Below are positions 11,736 to 24,500 of a DNA stretch of 64,000 bases, in pieces. The notes beneath the pieces were generated by a model that was not told where the DNA came from, ran no database searches, and saw only the letters and a list, made by a program, of their open reading frames with translations. Source of the DNA: Stenogyne calaminthoides (lineage: Eukaryota > Streptophyta > Magnoliopsida > Lamiales > Lamiaceae); NCBI GenBank assembly GCA_037126765.1, contig JBBCBC010000024.1:21053554-21117553 (forward strand), read 5' to 3'. The first letter of the stretch is position 1. Every line of letters begins with the position of its first letter. The translations under genes were made by a program, and so were the position numbers.

Positions 11736-13871
11736 GTGGAAGAAACACCTCATGTTGTTTTTGATGAATCTACTCGTGTTCAGAAGAAACAGGAACATGA
11801 TGCAGGAGAACTAACCAAGAGAATCACCAGACTAAGCCTAAAAAAGAATGACAAAACATCCTCTGAACCTGAAAAAAAGAAGTCAGTCACCTTCTATGAA
11901 TCGAGTGACTCAGACTCAGACAAAGAAGTTCAGGATGGAACTCAGGATGGAAAGTCTCCACTAAAGGAAAACCAACACACCGAAGCTGACCAATCTGAAC
12001 AGACACCAGTTCAGACTCAGGTATGTGATGCCAATGAAGATGTGGTCACAGCTGAGGCAATTTCTGAATCTATCAACCAAAGGGGAACAAATGTCACTGA
12101 CAATGTTCTGAATGGAATTTCCCCTGAGGAAGATGATTCCCTTTCTCCTTTTCTGTTGTTCCCTAAGTTTAATGAACTACATGAACCTAACATTTCAAAT
12201 GTTGAGGATATTGTTGAAGGGGGAACATCTAGAAGAAGATGGTTAGATAGTCATCCTACAAGTCAGATTTTGGGTGATCTAACTGATGGTGTTAAAACAA
12301 GAAGGTTCCATGGTGAAAGTGCACTATTCTGCTGCTTCCTATCAGAGAAAGAACCTACTGAGATTGAAGAAGCTCTACAAGATTCTTTTTGGATTACTGC
12401 TATGCAAGAAGAGCTGAATCAATTCTCAAGGAATGAAGTATGGGAGCTAGTGGATAGGCCTGAGAGGCACAATGTTATTGGAACCAAGTGGGTATTTAAG
12501 AATAAAAGAGATGAAAACAACAACATTGTAAGAAACAAGGCAAGGCTAGTTGCACAAGGTTATTCCCAAGAAGAAGGCTTGGATTATGATGAAACCTTTG
12601 CACCTGTTGTAAGACTAGAAGCCATCAGATTGTTTCTTGCATATGCTGCCCACATGAAGTTCACAGTCTATCAAATGGATGTGAAAAGTGCATTTCTGAA
12701 CGGTGTGCTTAAGGAAGAGGTTTATGTGGAACAAATTCCTGGTTTCAGACAGAATGACCAAGTTTACAGGCTCAGAAAAGCCTTGTATGGTCTTAAGCAA
12801 GAACCCAGAGCATGGTATGATACCCTTTCTCAGTTTCTTACTGACCATGGTTTTGTCAAAGGAACTGTTGATAGAACTTTGTTCAGGATAGAAGATGGGG
12901 AAGATATCATACTAGTTCAGATATATGTAGATGACATCATTTTTGGATCTCCAAATCATCAGTTATGTGAAAAGTTTTCTACACTGATGAAAGGCAAGTT
13001 TGAGATGTCAATGATGGGGGAGATGAATTTCTTTCTAGGACTTCAAGTGAAACAATCAAAGGAAGGAATTTTCATCAACCAAGCAACGTACACCAAAGAT
13101 CTGATTGCCAAGTATGGTGTACAGAATTGCAATGCAGTTAGGATTCCTATGAATACTAACTACAAGATGGATCCTGATCCTGAAGGCAAATCAGTAAGTC
13201 ATACTGATTATAGAGGGATCATTGGATCATTGCTCTATCTCACAGCAAGTAGGCCGGATATAACATTTGCTGTTGGGATATGTGCAAGATACCAAGCTAA
13301 TCCTAAGGCTAGTCACATGGAGGCTGCCAAAAAGATACTGAAGTGTCTTAAGGGCACAGTGAATAGAGGATTATGGTATCCAGCTTATGATAACCTTGAA
13401 TTAACTGGTTATTGAGATGCTGATTATGGAGGCTGTAAAATTGACAGGAAGTCCACTACAGGAACTTGTCAATTTCTTGGAAGTAAGCTGATATCCTGGT
13501 TTTCGAAGAAACAAACCTCAGTAGCAACTAGTACTACTGAAGCTGAATACATGGCTGCAGGAAGCTGTTGTGCTCAGATTCTTTGGCTCAGACAACAATT
13601 AAGGGATTATAAGGTTGTAGCCAATGAAGTACCAATATTTTGTGATAATAATAGTGCCACTGCTATTTCACAAAATCTGGTATTGCACACCAGATGCAAG
13701 CTTTTGGATATCAGACATCACTTCATCAGAGATCATGTAGAGAAAAAGGACATCAGGATGGAGAAGATTCATACTGATAAGCAAAGAGCTGATATCTTGA
13801 CTAAACCATTGGCTGGATCAAGATTTCAGGAACTATCAGTTGAATTAGGGATTTTGGATCCAGGTGTATAG
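11736..13871 (+). pseudogene. pol: pol of A2: reverse transcriptase and RNase H
   Basis: After an acidic linker (about 200 residues, Ser/Glu/Asp-rich) the copia reverse transcriptase begins with WITAMQEELNQF at about 12390 and runs through NVIGTKWVFK, QMDVKSAFLNG and the intact catalytic motif YVDDIIFG (about 12925). The RNase H domain follows. A single TGA at 13413-13415 in the GYxDADYGG motif splits it; the rest (13416-13871) keeps frame with TTEAEYMAA, FCDNNSA and the C-terminal KPLAGSRF motif. Apart from this stop the whole 2.1 kb is open, so this is one of the best-preserved polymerase segments in the window. Confidence 0.85.
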
Positions 13872-14495
13872 AGTAAATCTGAAAAATTGAAGGTTTTCAG
13901 ATGCATGAAGTTTTCTCAGAATTTTACTGAGAAACTCAGGATAAAATTGGAAATACTGAACTGAGTCTTGAGAAACTCAGGTGTACTGAAGGTCGTACTC
14001 AGTAACATACTGAACCCGTTCAGTACTCAGTATCATACTGACATTTTATCAAGGTCAATACTCAGTAAGACTGATAGAGGGAAATTAGTCTGAAGAAGTA
14101 ATGACTCATGCGACTCATTTATTGCTTAAGTGAAACTCAGTAATCATTTGCAATAAATACAAAACACCTGGAGAATGTTTTTGGGCGGGATCTTTGAAAT
14201 TCCAAGGAAGGTCAACAGTCATTAATTGCTCTGTTACTTTTAATCACCAATGAGGTTAAAATGGCGGCGTATTTTTCGTAAGAGTCCTTTCGCTTACCCG
14301 ATTAATCGATGGTCAATCTCAACCGTTGATTTTCATCAAATCGATATGACTTCCCACGAATCGGTCTATATATTTCCTTGAGAAGCCATTCAAGCCATTT
14401 TATTAAACCCTCGTTCCCAAAACACTCTGCAAATAAAAAATCCCCTTTGCTCAGAAATCGTCATTTTTCAAAACCCTAACCTTTTAATCTTCAAA
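13872..14495 (+). promoter_or_regulatory. Spacer between pol and aORF with TCAGTA motif cluster and promoter-like block
   Basis: Two parts. First (about 13925-14100) is a dense cluster of ACTCAGTA/TACTGA hexamer-type motifs in both orientations. Second is a promoter-like layout: CCAAT at 14247-14251, TATATATT at 14367-14374, then an A/C-rich leader (AAACCCTCG, AAACCCTAACC) and the aORF ATG at 14496. The leader would be about 90-100 nt if transcription starts about 30 bp after the TATA. Promoter function is inferred from layout only. Confidence 0.45.
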
Positions 14496-17400
14496 ATGAC
14501 TTACTCAATATTTGACAAACTGGCTGAATACAACAAGCCATGGTATGAGTACGTGGTATCTCTGGAGAGTACATCCAACGCTAAACATGAAGAAGAGGCG
14601 CTACACTTGATCCGATTAGCAAAACTGACAAACCTCGTCGCAAGACAACCGGAGGGCGAATACTCTAGAGAGGTAATAGAGTTCGTCTCTAATATGGAAA
14701 TAGATGAGGATGATAATATTGAGTCCAAAATTTATGTTTCGCATCTAGAGCATACCTCAAAATATGTAGATTTTGTACGGGAGCTGTATATAGTCCCTAA
14801 GAATTTGAACGATGTTTTTGAGTTATGTGATAGAGGAGAGGATCCCACAATGTATATGTTAGGTCGGGAGCAAGAATATCTTGATAGGATTACTGAACAT
14901 CCTATTAAGTTTGAGGCGACCTTACATAAACGGCATTTAAAGCCAAAATACAGAGTTTTGATGGACATTGTCAGTAAGTGCATAGTGAGTAGATCGGGGA
15001 GCTTTGAGCAGATTAGCACTCCCAAACTCCGATTGATGGCGGCAATAGAAGATTCACCCACCAAGGATTTCAACTGGCTGAGATATCTGATTAAGGTGGT
15101 TAGTGACCAGGCCAAGCTCATAAAGAAGAAGGATGGATCTATCTCAATAAAAGGCAAGATACTCCATGCAAACAAAATAGCCTTCAATTTGGAGATGTGT
15201 CGAGATGAGGAGGATATCTTTGCCAACACCACTCCATTCCCAAAGTCTAAGGTGATGTTCAAGCCTGTTGCCACCAAAAAGACTATAAAAGGGAAGAAAG
15301 AGAAGAAAGTGGAATCACCAGCTGCTACTGAATAAGCCCAAAAAGCCAGGGGGAAGGCTTTGTTGGAGATCAAGAGGGAGAAGGGTGAAACTTTGAAGAA
15401 GAAGACCCTTGCTCCAAAGTGTAAAAGATTGGTGGTTCTCACTGATGAGGAGGAGAGTGAGACTGAGGAGATACAACCTGAGAGCCAAAAAGCTCAGAAA
15501 TCGCCTTTGCATGTGTTGGCTCAGGTTATATCAAAGGCACAGGAGCAAACTGAGGAGCAAGTCTTCTCTGAGGTTCTTGAGACGTTACTAAGCTCTGACA
15601 AGTTCTCTCAAGAAATCTTCAGGACCTCGGGACCTCGAGCAAGTTAGATTCCTTTGAGGAAGCACCGGCAGATTTTAGACCTTAAAAGCTGCAGATTCTT
15701 CCCAGGAAATGCGCCCACAGACCTCGGAGCAAGCCGAGTCATCCGAGGAAGCACCGGCTCAGACCTCGGGAAGCAGATTCGAGACTAAGGAGTCTTTGTG
15801 ACCTAACCTCGAGATATTCTTTGAGCCTCGGGAGCGGATGAACATTGATGAGCTCTGAAGTGATCTATTACTCGATCCTTGTGGAATTTTTCTCGAACCC
15901 CTAGAGCCTGAAAGTCAAGAAGGGCGGTGAAGAGACTAAATGGCAAAACAAAGGGGAACAGTTCATTCTAGACCCGTTACCGAGCTTAGGATCATTCGAC
16001 CTCCAAGACATCTTAGCAGATTGAGGTCAGCAGTCTACATCCTCGGCCAGACTCTTCTGGAAATGCTCAACATAGCTTCATTCAGAGGTGAAGATCGGTG
16101 GAACGAGGAAACAATCGCCATCGAATTCTCAGATTCAGAAAACCAAGCTCGGGATGAAAAATTCTCGACTTTTGATGAAATGGGTTAAGAAGAAAGTTTG
16201 CCGAGAGGAAGGATGCCGGGTTGGTGCCCCGAGCCCAAAGACAAATCTCAAGATGGGGACCAACAAGGGATGATGAGTCAATCTCGTATGACAAAGACAA
16301 AATCGATGTCAAGAGCCTCGCCGTCGAACATCCTCGATCGGTTAGCCTTCGTAACTTTTTGGTACTATTAAAAATTATGCCAAGATTATCAAGTACCTAT
16401 CTTTAATTCATGAATGTCCGACATGGCATCGAGGCCGTGGACACCCAAGCTCGTGGTGAAACCCAGACTCAGATCGAAGTCCGAAGCCTGTGTTCGGACC
16501 AAGCTCAAAGTCAGATCGAGACTTAGGCTAATCAATCGCTCAGAGAAAAAAACAGATCATATACACTCCTTAGATTGATCTCACCCCAATTTTGGAAAAA
16601 CTGGAGAAGGTTGAGCCAATCTTGAACAAAGTTGCTCAGATTGAGGAGGTATTGGCCAACCAAGATCAGAAAATGGAAAGTATGAGTTCTTCTTCAGACC
16701 TGTTGCAACTTCAGAACACTCTGACTGAGAAGCTGACCTCCATAGAAGGAAAGATGGAAGAGAAGATGGATGGGGTCAAAGCTGAGATAAGTGCAGAGCT
16801 GAAGCAGAAGCATCAGAAAAGGACTGAATATCTTGAAGCAAAATTGGTGGAGAAGAATGAGATGCTAGTGAAGAATGCTGTTGAGGAAATGAGCTCAATA
16901 CTCATGGCCAAGATGACAGACATGTTCAAAGAAGCTCTCTCCAGCCAATTTGCTCAGATGTCTGAAGAGTTCTCCGTGATGAAGAACCACCTAAGAAGGC
17001 TCGAAGAGGAGCAAGATCAGTTGGCAGGGGAAGTGCGTAGTGTCAGCAAGGAGCAATATCATATGGACACAACACTCTCCAAACTTCTGCCAAAGTATGG
17101 TTCCAAGAAGGGGGAAAGACCCGGAGCTGATCTGAGAAAGTTATTGGAACATACTTTGAAAGGCAAGACTATCAAAGAAGCTAAAAAGAAAATCATTGCT
17201 GAAGCCATGAAAGAAATCGAAGCCACTGAGAAACTGAAGTTCAAAAAGGTGGAGAAGCCAGTCTACACTCAGGTTTCTGAAGAAACAATGCAAGAAGTAG
17301 CTGCAGAGAAACTGAGTGATAGAAGAAGAGTTGGGACAAGCCAAACTGGAGCTGAATTGCCCACTAAAAGAAAGGCTGTGGCGTTTGTGGAGCCTGAGGG

Positions 17401-18028
17401 CAAAAGAGCTAAGGCTTCTAAGCCAACTCAGAGAAAGTTGATTCTGGATATTGAAGAGTCTGAGGTTGAGCCTCAGAAGAAGGTCTTCAATACAAGAAGT
17501 GCTCTGAAATCACTCCAAGTTGAGCAAGCCAAGAAAACTACTGCTTCTGTTTCTGGAGTTCCCGTGATCAGAAAGAAGATGGAAGAAGAGAAGAAGAGAA
17601 GGAGTGGTTTCAAGAAGTTCGCAAGCAATAGGAGAGGGAATACTAAAGCACAGAAATGGCCTCATGTTGACAAATGGATGTCAATCCAGTTCAACGATGC
17701 GTGGGAAGAAATCAAGAGAACATTTTGGTTCTACTATGATGTGCTAAGAGAATGGAGAGGGGAGAGCTCAGATCCCAATGAGGCTTTCATAGACTATCTC
17801 CTTACCTTTTATCCGAAGTATCTTCAAGGATGGATCAATCTTGCGGATGAAGGAAAGGTTCAGATAACAGCCCCTGGTCCATACTCGTACCCTCCTCCTA
17901 GGCTGGAGAATGGCTTGGTGAATGAAAAAGCCATTTCTCAGGAGATTTCTCAGTATGACATTCAGTTGGGCCTGACAGGGAACAATCCTGATATCATCAA
18001 AGAGAGAGATGCACTGAAGAGAAGATAA
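14496..18028 (+). pseudogene. Additional ORF (aORF) of element A2, unknown function
   Basis: A 3.5-kb reading frame after pol, opening MTYSIFDKLAEYNK. The N-terminal 280 residues (14496-15335) are uninterrupted and contain an RVLMDIVSKCIVSRSGSF block. By eye this recalls the plant proteins labelled 'putative plant transposon protein', but I cannot confirm that. A TAA at 15333-15335 and TAGs at 16524-16526 and 16571-16573 interrupt the frame at positions shared with A1. From 16592 a 478-codon frame is open: long heptad-rich coiled coils (about residues 1-190), Lys/Arg clusters that could be nuclear localisation signals (PTKRKAV, KKKRR-like), then a tryptophan-rich C-terminal part (WMSIQFNDAW ... 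FWFYYD). No membrane segment is obvious, unlike the env-like ORF described for soybean SIRE1. Bases 15610-16560 are heavily frameshifted at CAG/CTG sites, while the A1 copy of that part is clean. Confidence 0.7.
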
Positions 18029-18224
18029 TATGGAATGTTCAACCATGAAGTGCCTGCTGATGAGGTGGAAGAAGAGAACTGAAGAGCCCGAGCTGAAGAG
18101 CAAAGAAGACTGAAGATCAAGACTCAGAAGACTCTTGTAATTTCCTTATCTTTTTGTCTTTTTGATTTTGTTTTTCAGATAAGTTCATTGTAAGTTGTAA
18201 CTGTCTACTATTCATCAATGAAAC
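18029..18224 (+). other. 3' tail of the aORF and A2 internal sequence before B insertion
   Basis: After the TAA at 18026-18028 the frame continues for about 20 codons to a TGA, then about 20 more. Both stops could be former CAA/CGA codons, so the original C-terminus may have been a little longer. Then comes an AT-rich tail ending GAAAC (18220-18224), the 5' flank of the B insertion. Confidence 0.5.
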
Positions 18225-20066
18225 TGTTGAGATTATACTGGAAAGTATGCTTTTACTTTGTATAATCGAAACTGAATTTTCAGACTTATTTACTGAAATA
18301 AATTGTTTATCACTGATGCTTTAAATATTATTGAATGTTACATATATTTATTGCATAATTGTTCAATAAGTCGTACGTGTTACATTGTAGTTAATTTAGT
18401 GATACCAGATCACAGAAGATTAAATTAACAGTCCCTTGTAACTAAAAGTACGCCATTCACGACCTAGATGGAAATGAACAACCCATCGTGAAAGGTTGAA
18501 GTGTAAGGCTCAGATTGGCTTGTCTTGACCAAGAGATTACACTAGTGCATGACCGATGTAATTGAATAGGACCCTCTGAGGAGGATAAATTCTTCTAATC
18601 GAACAAGGAAGAATTAGACCTCGGTGGTTCGTTATTTCTTAACCTTAAATCCTTAAATAGGATCACGTGGGATTGGTAACTATTGCTTTGACTTATCATG
18701 GGTAGCTTAATCGGTGAGATTCAATACTTTTTATCTTGGGCAATATTATTAGTCACATGTGATTGCTAAGATTTAATCTGAAGAATCGTGCAAGCACGCT
18801 TTGTTCGATTTTTGCCCCCTTGGGAGGTTTATAAGCTTTATCATACCAAATCTTGCAAGTGGAATTAGTTTAGGTATGGATAATAATGTTGAACCATTCC
18901 TTGACCAAGGATAAAATATATTAATTAATGGAAAGCTATTTCAGTGGCTTGAATTAATTAATGGGCTAGATAATCTTAAACAATGGGAAATAATGACCGG
19001 GAGCCATATCGACTGTAATATGGGTTAAGATGGATAGTGCAATATTAATTATGTAGTGGGATTAATTAATATTTATGGGCTTGAATTATATTGTGGCTCA
19101 ATATTAGATATTCAAGGTCCATTAGAAGGTCCAATCTTAATTCTCCTAAAGGCCCCCTAAGTAGCCCAACATATAGTCCAATAACTGAAAAGGTGATTAA
19201 AATAAAATAAATATTGTTGCTTAATTTTCCAACTAAATTTTCGAAAATTTATAGATAAAGTTGGGAGAAAGATTTTCTTTGAATTTTGTTATGGAATGAA
19301 GATATGTATTCTTGGAATACAAGATTATCTCATTAAATTCAAGAAATCTCCCACTTGATTATCTATAATGATATTTTCGAAATTTTGAAAATAGAGGGCA
19401 AGAAAGATTTTCTTGATTTTCTTGAAAAGATATTATGGAAGATATGTATTTCTTGAAATACAAGAATATCTCATAAATTCAAGAAGATCCAAATCTTGGT
19501 TTTTTGCAAGCCCTTATTTTCGAAAATCCATAGATATAGAGTATGTGGGAATTTTGTGGAATATTATAATTATGGGAAAAAGAATATAGGAGATATATTC
19601 AAGATTTCTTGAAGATCAAGAAAAGATTTTTCCACATTATTTTAGACCTAAATTTCGACCACCTAGTCTCTATAAATAGGGGATGATTCTTTCATTCCCA
19701 AGTACAATTCCATGTGCTGAAAAAATTAGTAAATCCACAAAGGTGATGCAACATATTTTATTTTCCTTTTGTTAAATCGTTCACAAGAATCCTTCCACAG
19801 GATAGTCGAACGAGGACTAAGGAAATACTTGGGAAGTCCTTACGGTTAGTCTATTCAGCCATACCGTTGCCATCCCAAGAGGCACGTTCACGTAAACTCG
19901 TAGAATTCCGCATGTGTAGGTTTTACGTGAATTATTATATGCATGATATGTTGTTGGATTATTATTTGAATTAATATAGGATTAATTCATGCTAGTAATA
20001 ATTAAAGAATTAAATTTGTATTTAAATATTCACCCCGAATAGATCTGTGCAACTTATTCCCAAACA
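18225..20066 (+). repeat. 5' LTR of element B
   Basis: 1.84 kb, starts TGTTGAGATTAT and ends CAAACA; TATA box at 19671-19678. Nearly the same as 25630-27467. The A1 counterpart 2954-4796 is even closer over most of its length, as expected if A1 and A2 arose by duplication after B had inserted. Confidence 0.92.
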
Positions 20067-20068
20067 AC

Positions 20069-20081
20069 TGGTATCAGAGCC
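20069..20081 (+). other. Primer binding site of element B (initiator tRNA-Met)
   Basis: TGGTATCAGAGCC, 2 bp after the LTR. Confidence 0.9.
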
Positions 20082-21588
20082 ACGGTTTCGGGCTCACAAT
20101 TTTTTAAATTGTAATTTAATTCGCGGACATTAAATTTGAAATTGGATAGTAGAATTGCTAGATCTATTTTACAGGTATCCAATTGTCATGGAATTTAATG
20201 TGTTTGTTTATGCATGCATATAAACTGTAGTTTTTTAATTCGATTAGTTCGGATTCGTTTTTGCCTCGTGAGAAAATCCACAAGTAGATTAGAATTTGTT
20301 TGATTTGATCAATGTAATAGACTAGTCTAGATCTAGGTTTATTTATTTTTGGTAAATAAATTGTAACCGGATCGGAAACGAAGAGAAGACGAAGAATTAA
20401 AGGACAAAATCAGAACCCGGGCGTGGCGGGCGTGCAATACCGGCACGCACGGGCGCAGGCGAGGCCGAGGCGCCGGCCGCGCGGCTGAGGAACAAAGCCG
20501 TGTTTCACGGGCAAGACGGATGGCGCGCAAGATCGGGCCGAAGCGGATGGACGCCTTGCACGCTGAAACGAAGCGCGGGCGTGACGCGGAGACGCTCTAT
20601 TCTTGAGGTCGCGGCGGAGGCGGAGGGAGAAGTGAGGATAGGATGAATCGGCAGATACGCGTGTCGTTGGGGGCCGAGGATCGCTTCGCCGAGATGTGCC
20701 GGAGGCATTGGCGGGCGTGACCCGCCCGGCGGTGCCAAAAGGCTAATGAGGTCGGGTCCAGGCAAGTGGCCGGCCAGATCTTGGGTGCATCCATTTGTGA
20801 GCTACTTGGCATGGCGTTTCGAGACGGAGTATTTTTTCGAGACGATCGAGTGGGAGAAATTCAATACGGTATTTCTTCAAGATCAGGCCAAGAAAAGTCA
20901 AACCCTGACAATTGGATAATTTGTGCCCAATATGTTTATTTTTCTGTTTTGCTTGATTTATTTTGTGCTATCTTATGCTTTATTTAATTTGTTTAAATGT
21001 GTTTGCATGAGAATTGCCCAAATGAAAAATCACACCTTCAAAATTACTAAGTATGTTTAAATACTTAATTGACAATTTTATTCCGGATAATAAAATTGAA
21101 TTAATTTTGACCTCCATGATTTATTTATTTGTGAATTCTTTTGTAAAAAAATCCCCATGGGGACGGTCAAAAGATAGCTTTCACATGAATGAATTCCAAG
21201 TGGATGATTGTGGGTTATTACTAGTGGCGATGACGATGACCCTCCCCACGAGGCTCGTTCAAAGCGAAATAATAATCTCAGTATTTAATCATGGTTATTA
21301 CTTAGGTATAAAATTGATATGCATATACTTCCCCAAAGTCCTGTCAATTTTATATTGGTCAAGTGAGCCAACTATTAATCTGGATATTAAAGGTTTGTAA
21401 TTGTTCTTGTTTGTAAATCGCTTGAATGTGTTTAAATAATGACCCACCCCACGCGTGGCTTATTTAAAACATTTTTGAGATGTTGGGTGATGCATGTTCA
21501 TATTTTTTTGAGATTTTAATATGATGCATGTGATCGAACCTTGTGATATATTTATGCTTATGCATATTATTATTTATTTCAGTTCATC
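20082..21588 (+). other. Leader of element B with GC-rich island
   Basis: AT-rich leader with a GC-rich insert at about 20400-20810. Flanks match those of A1 (4811-6204) and C (52606-54053) well, but the insert matches only in short anchors. It has several short ORFs, none shared across the three copies, so no gene is called. Near its end comes an AT-rich block with a pyrimidine tract and TTTCAG just before the gag ATG, which could serve as a splice acceptor. Confidence 0.6.
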
Positions 21589-24500
21589 ATGTCGCAACCT
21601 TTTAATCCACTGTTATATACACTCAAAGAACACCAATTAACTGGAGAAAACTATAACATTTGGAAACGAAATATGAGCTTTTGTCTACCCGCACAAAAAA
21701 CATTATTGGATTCTTGATGTACCCAAGCCACGTAAAACTCTTGATGAATCATCGATGCGGAAAGACATGAGTATAATATTTGGGAGTTGCCAATGAACCC
21801 ATGAAACGTGTAATCTTGACTTCACTGTCTGATGATTTGAGACACATTCATGAAGGTGTTGAGTCCGCTGCGGAAATTATGCGAAGTCTTGAAGAAATGT
21901 TTTTAACAAAAGACCGCATGATCGATCAGTTTAAAATTGACGACGGGCTAAGTGAAAATGGTGAGGAACACACAGAAGGGAGCATGTTCTCGAGTCAAAC
22001 ACCATTTTCTAAAACCGGCTTATCTAAAACTAAGTATTGTGATGAGGCCCAAATCGATTTCTGTTGCTTTACTCGCCAAGGAGCTTCGATGGATTTTCTT
22101 TTGTGGTTTTGTGATGAGTGGTCACTTGTTTACTATGGATAATCTACAAGAAGCCTTGGAGAAAGTAGAGAAGCATTTAGGAAAGAAAAGGCGAAGCATT
22201 GGTGACCAAAAAGTCTTTTCTCGAGATCTAGGCCAATGGAAGGCGAGTCTCAAGAAAAAGGAAAGTGGTCGAACTAAAGCAAACTCATCACTAAGAAAAG
22301 TGAGAAAAAAGACGGTTAATGGTTGGGTGTCAAGAAAGAACCAAAAGGAATATGTTTTTATTGCGGGGAGAAAGGACATTGGAGGTCGCCTGTTCCAATC
22401 CTAAAAGGAAAGGAAAGAAAGGTAATCCTCACTCACTAGTTGTTGAAACTTGTTTAGCGGCGTATGCCTCCCATTTATGGGTGGTGGATCTGAGGATCCA
22501 TCGATCATGTTTGTTTCACATTACTGGGGTTCCAACGGACCCGGCAACTAAGTGGAAGTGAGATCCTCATCACACCGGGCGATCTTACGAGAGTGGCGGT
22601 GAAGCGATGGGAGAAGTGCACTGTCTTTTGAAGGCGAGTTTTAATTTTAAGAGATGTTCTCATGACGTTCGAAGTTTTAGAAAGAATTTGATTTCGGTTT
22701 CTAAACTTTTTTCATGATGGATATTCGGTTACTTTTAATAAAGTTGTTACCATTTCTCTTTTTGATAAATTTATCTCGTCATGGAACGTTGGCATGAATA
22801 ATATCTATACAATTAATGCGTGCACACCACTCACTTAAATGCATCCTATAACACATCAAACTGCTCGAGAGAAAAGAAAACGTTCATCGACGTGAACGAG
22901 GCACTTCTTTTGGCATCTAAGATTAGGGTCATATAAATCCAAAGAGGATCCAAAGGTTGGTGAAAGACGGTTCACTAGAGCTTCTCCAAGTAGAACCGTT
23001 TCCAACCCGCGAATCATGTTTGGAGGGTAAAAATGACCAAGAGGGCATTTGGAGCTGGGGAATAGGGCAAAAAGTGTTAGAGATTGTTCACAGTATGTAT
23101 GTGGTCCAATGTCAACCAAAGCAAGAGGAGGTTATGAGTATTTTGTCACTTTTATTGATGATTACTCAAGGAATGCGGTTACATTTTCCTTATGAAGCAT
23201 AAATCGAGACCTTTGAGAAATTCAAAGAATTTAAGGCTCAGCAGAGAATCATAGGGAAAAACGTATCAAGTCTCTACGATCCGATCGTGGAGGCGAATAC
23301 CTCAGCGATGAGTTTTGAACTACTTATCGATGAAGGATTGTATCCCATTTCGCACCGGAACCCTCAACAAAAGCGGGGTTGCAGAGCGAAAAACGTAGAA
23401 CTCTTTTGGAAATGGTTAGATCTATGATGAGTTATGCGGATCTTCCCAAGTCGATTCGGGGTCATGCCTTGAAACAACGGCTTACATTTCGAACACTGGT
23501 GCCATCCAAATCGGTTCCCAAAACTCCCAAAGAATTGTGGACCGGGCGCAAGCTTCAGTATGAGACACATGAGAATTTGGGGGTGTCCGCCTACGTGTTG
23601 GACAAGGGAAGTTTGTAAATTGGATCCTCGATCGTAATTAAGGCTATTTGTAGGATACCCAGAGGAACAAAATGGTGTATGTTCTATGGTCCCGAAGATC
23701 AAAAGGTGGTCATCGATGCCACTTTAGATTTTTGGAAGAAGACTATATGAACCAAAGAAAACCCGAAGTGAGATTACCTTAAATGAGCTTAGAGGGCAAA
23801 CCTCGATTGCCAATTGTCTTAGATGATATATACCAAACGATCACGCTTTTTCAACCGGAGCCTCGTCGTAGTGGGAGGGTTGTTAGACAGCCCGAGAGAT
23901 TCATGGGAATAGGAGAGTCCTCGGACTTGATTCCCGGACAAGACGAATCAGACCCATGGACATATGACGAGGCACTCCAAGATAAGGATGCAGATTCTTG
24001 GCAAACAAAGAATGAAAGCCAAAATGGGTTCTATGTTTCATAATAGAGTGTGGGGAGCTAGTCGAACCACTTAATGGGGTCAAACCCATTGGATGCAAGT
24101 GGGTATATAAGAGGAAAAGAGGATCTGGGCGGGGAAGGTTGAAACCTTTAAAAGCAAGACTAGTGGCTAAAGGTTATACTCGGAAAGAAGGGATCGATTA
24201 TGAAACTTTTTATTTAGTAGCCATCTTAAGTTCATCCGTATTCTCTTATCGATTGCTGCCCATTTCGACTTTGAAATCTGGCAAATGGATGTCAAGATAA
24301 CTTTCCTTAACGGAAGTCTTGATGAAGAGATCTATATGCAACAACCCCAAGGTTTCATTGAAACAGGCCAAGAACACCTAGTTTGTAAGCTCAAGAGGTC
24401 CATTTATGGACTCAAACAGGCATCCAGAGCTTGGAACCAATGTTTTGATCATGTTATAAAGTCTTATGGGTTTGATCAAAATGAATTTGAAAGTTGTGTG

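Noticed and set aside
18225..20066. Possibility that the B LTR in A2 is a separate insertion from the one in A1
   Set aside because: Insertion point, flank GAAAC and LTR sequence coincide, so duplication of an already nested unit is far simpler.
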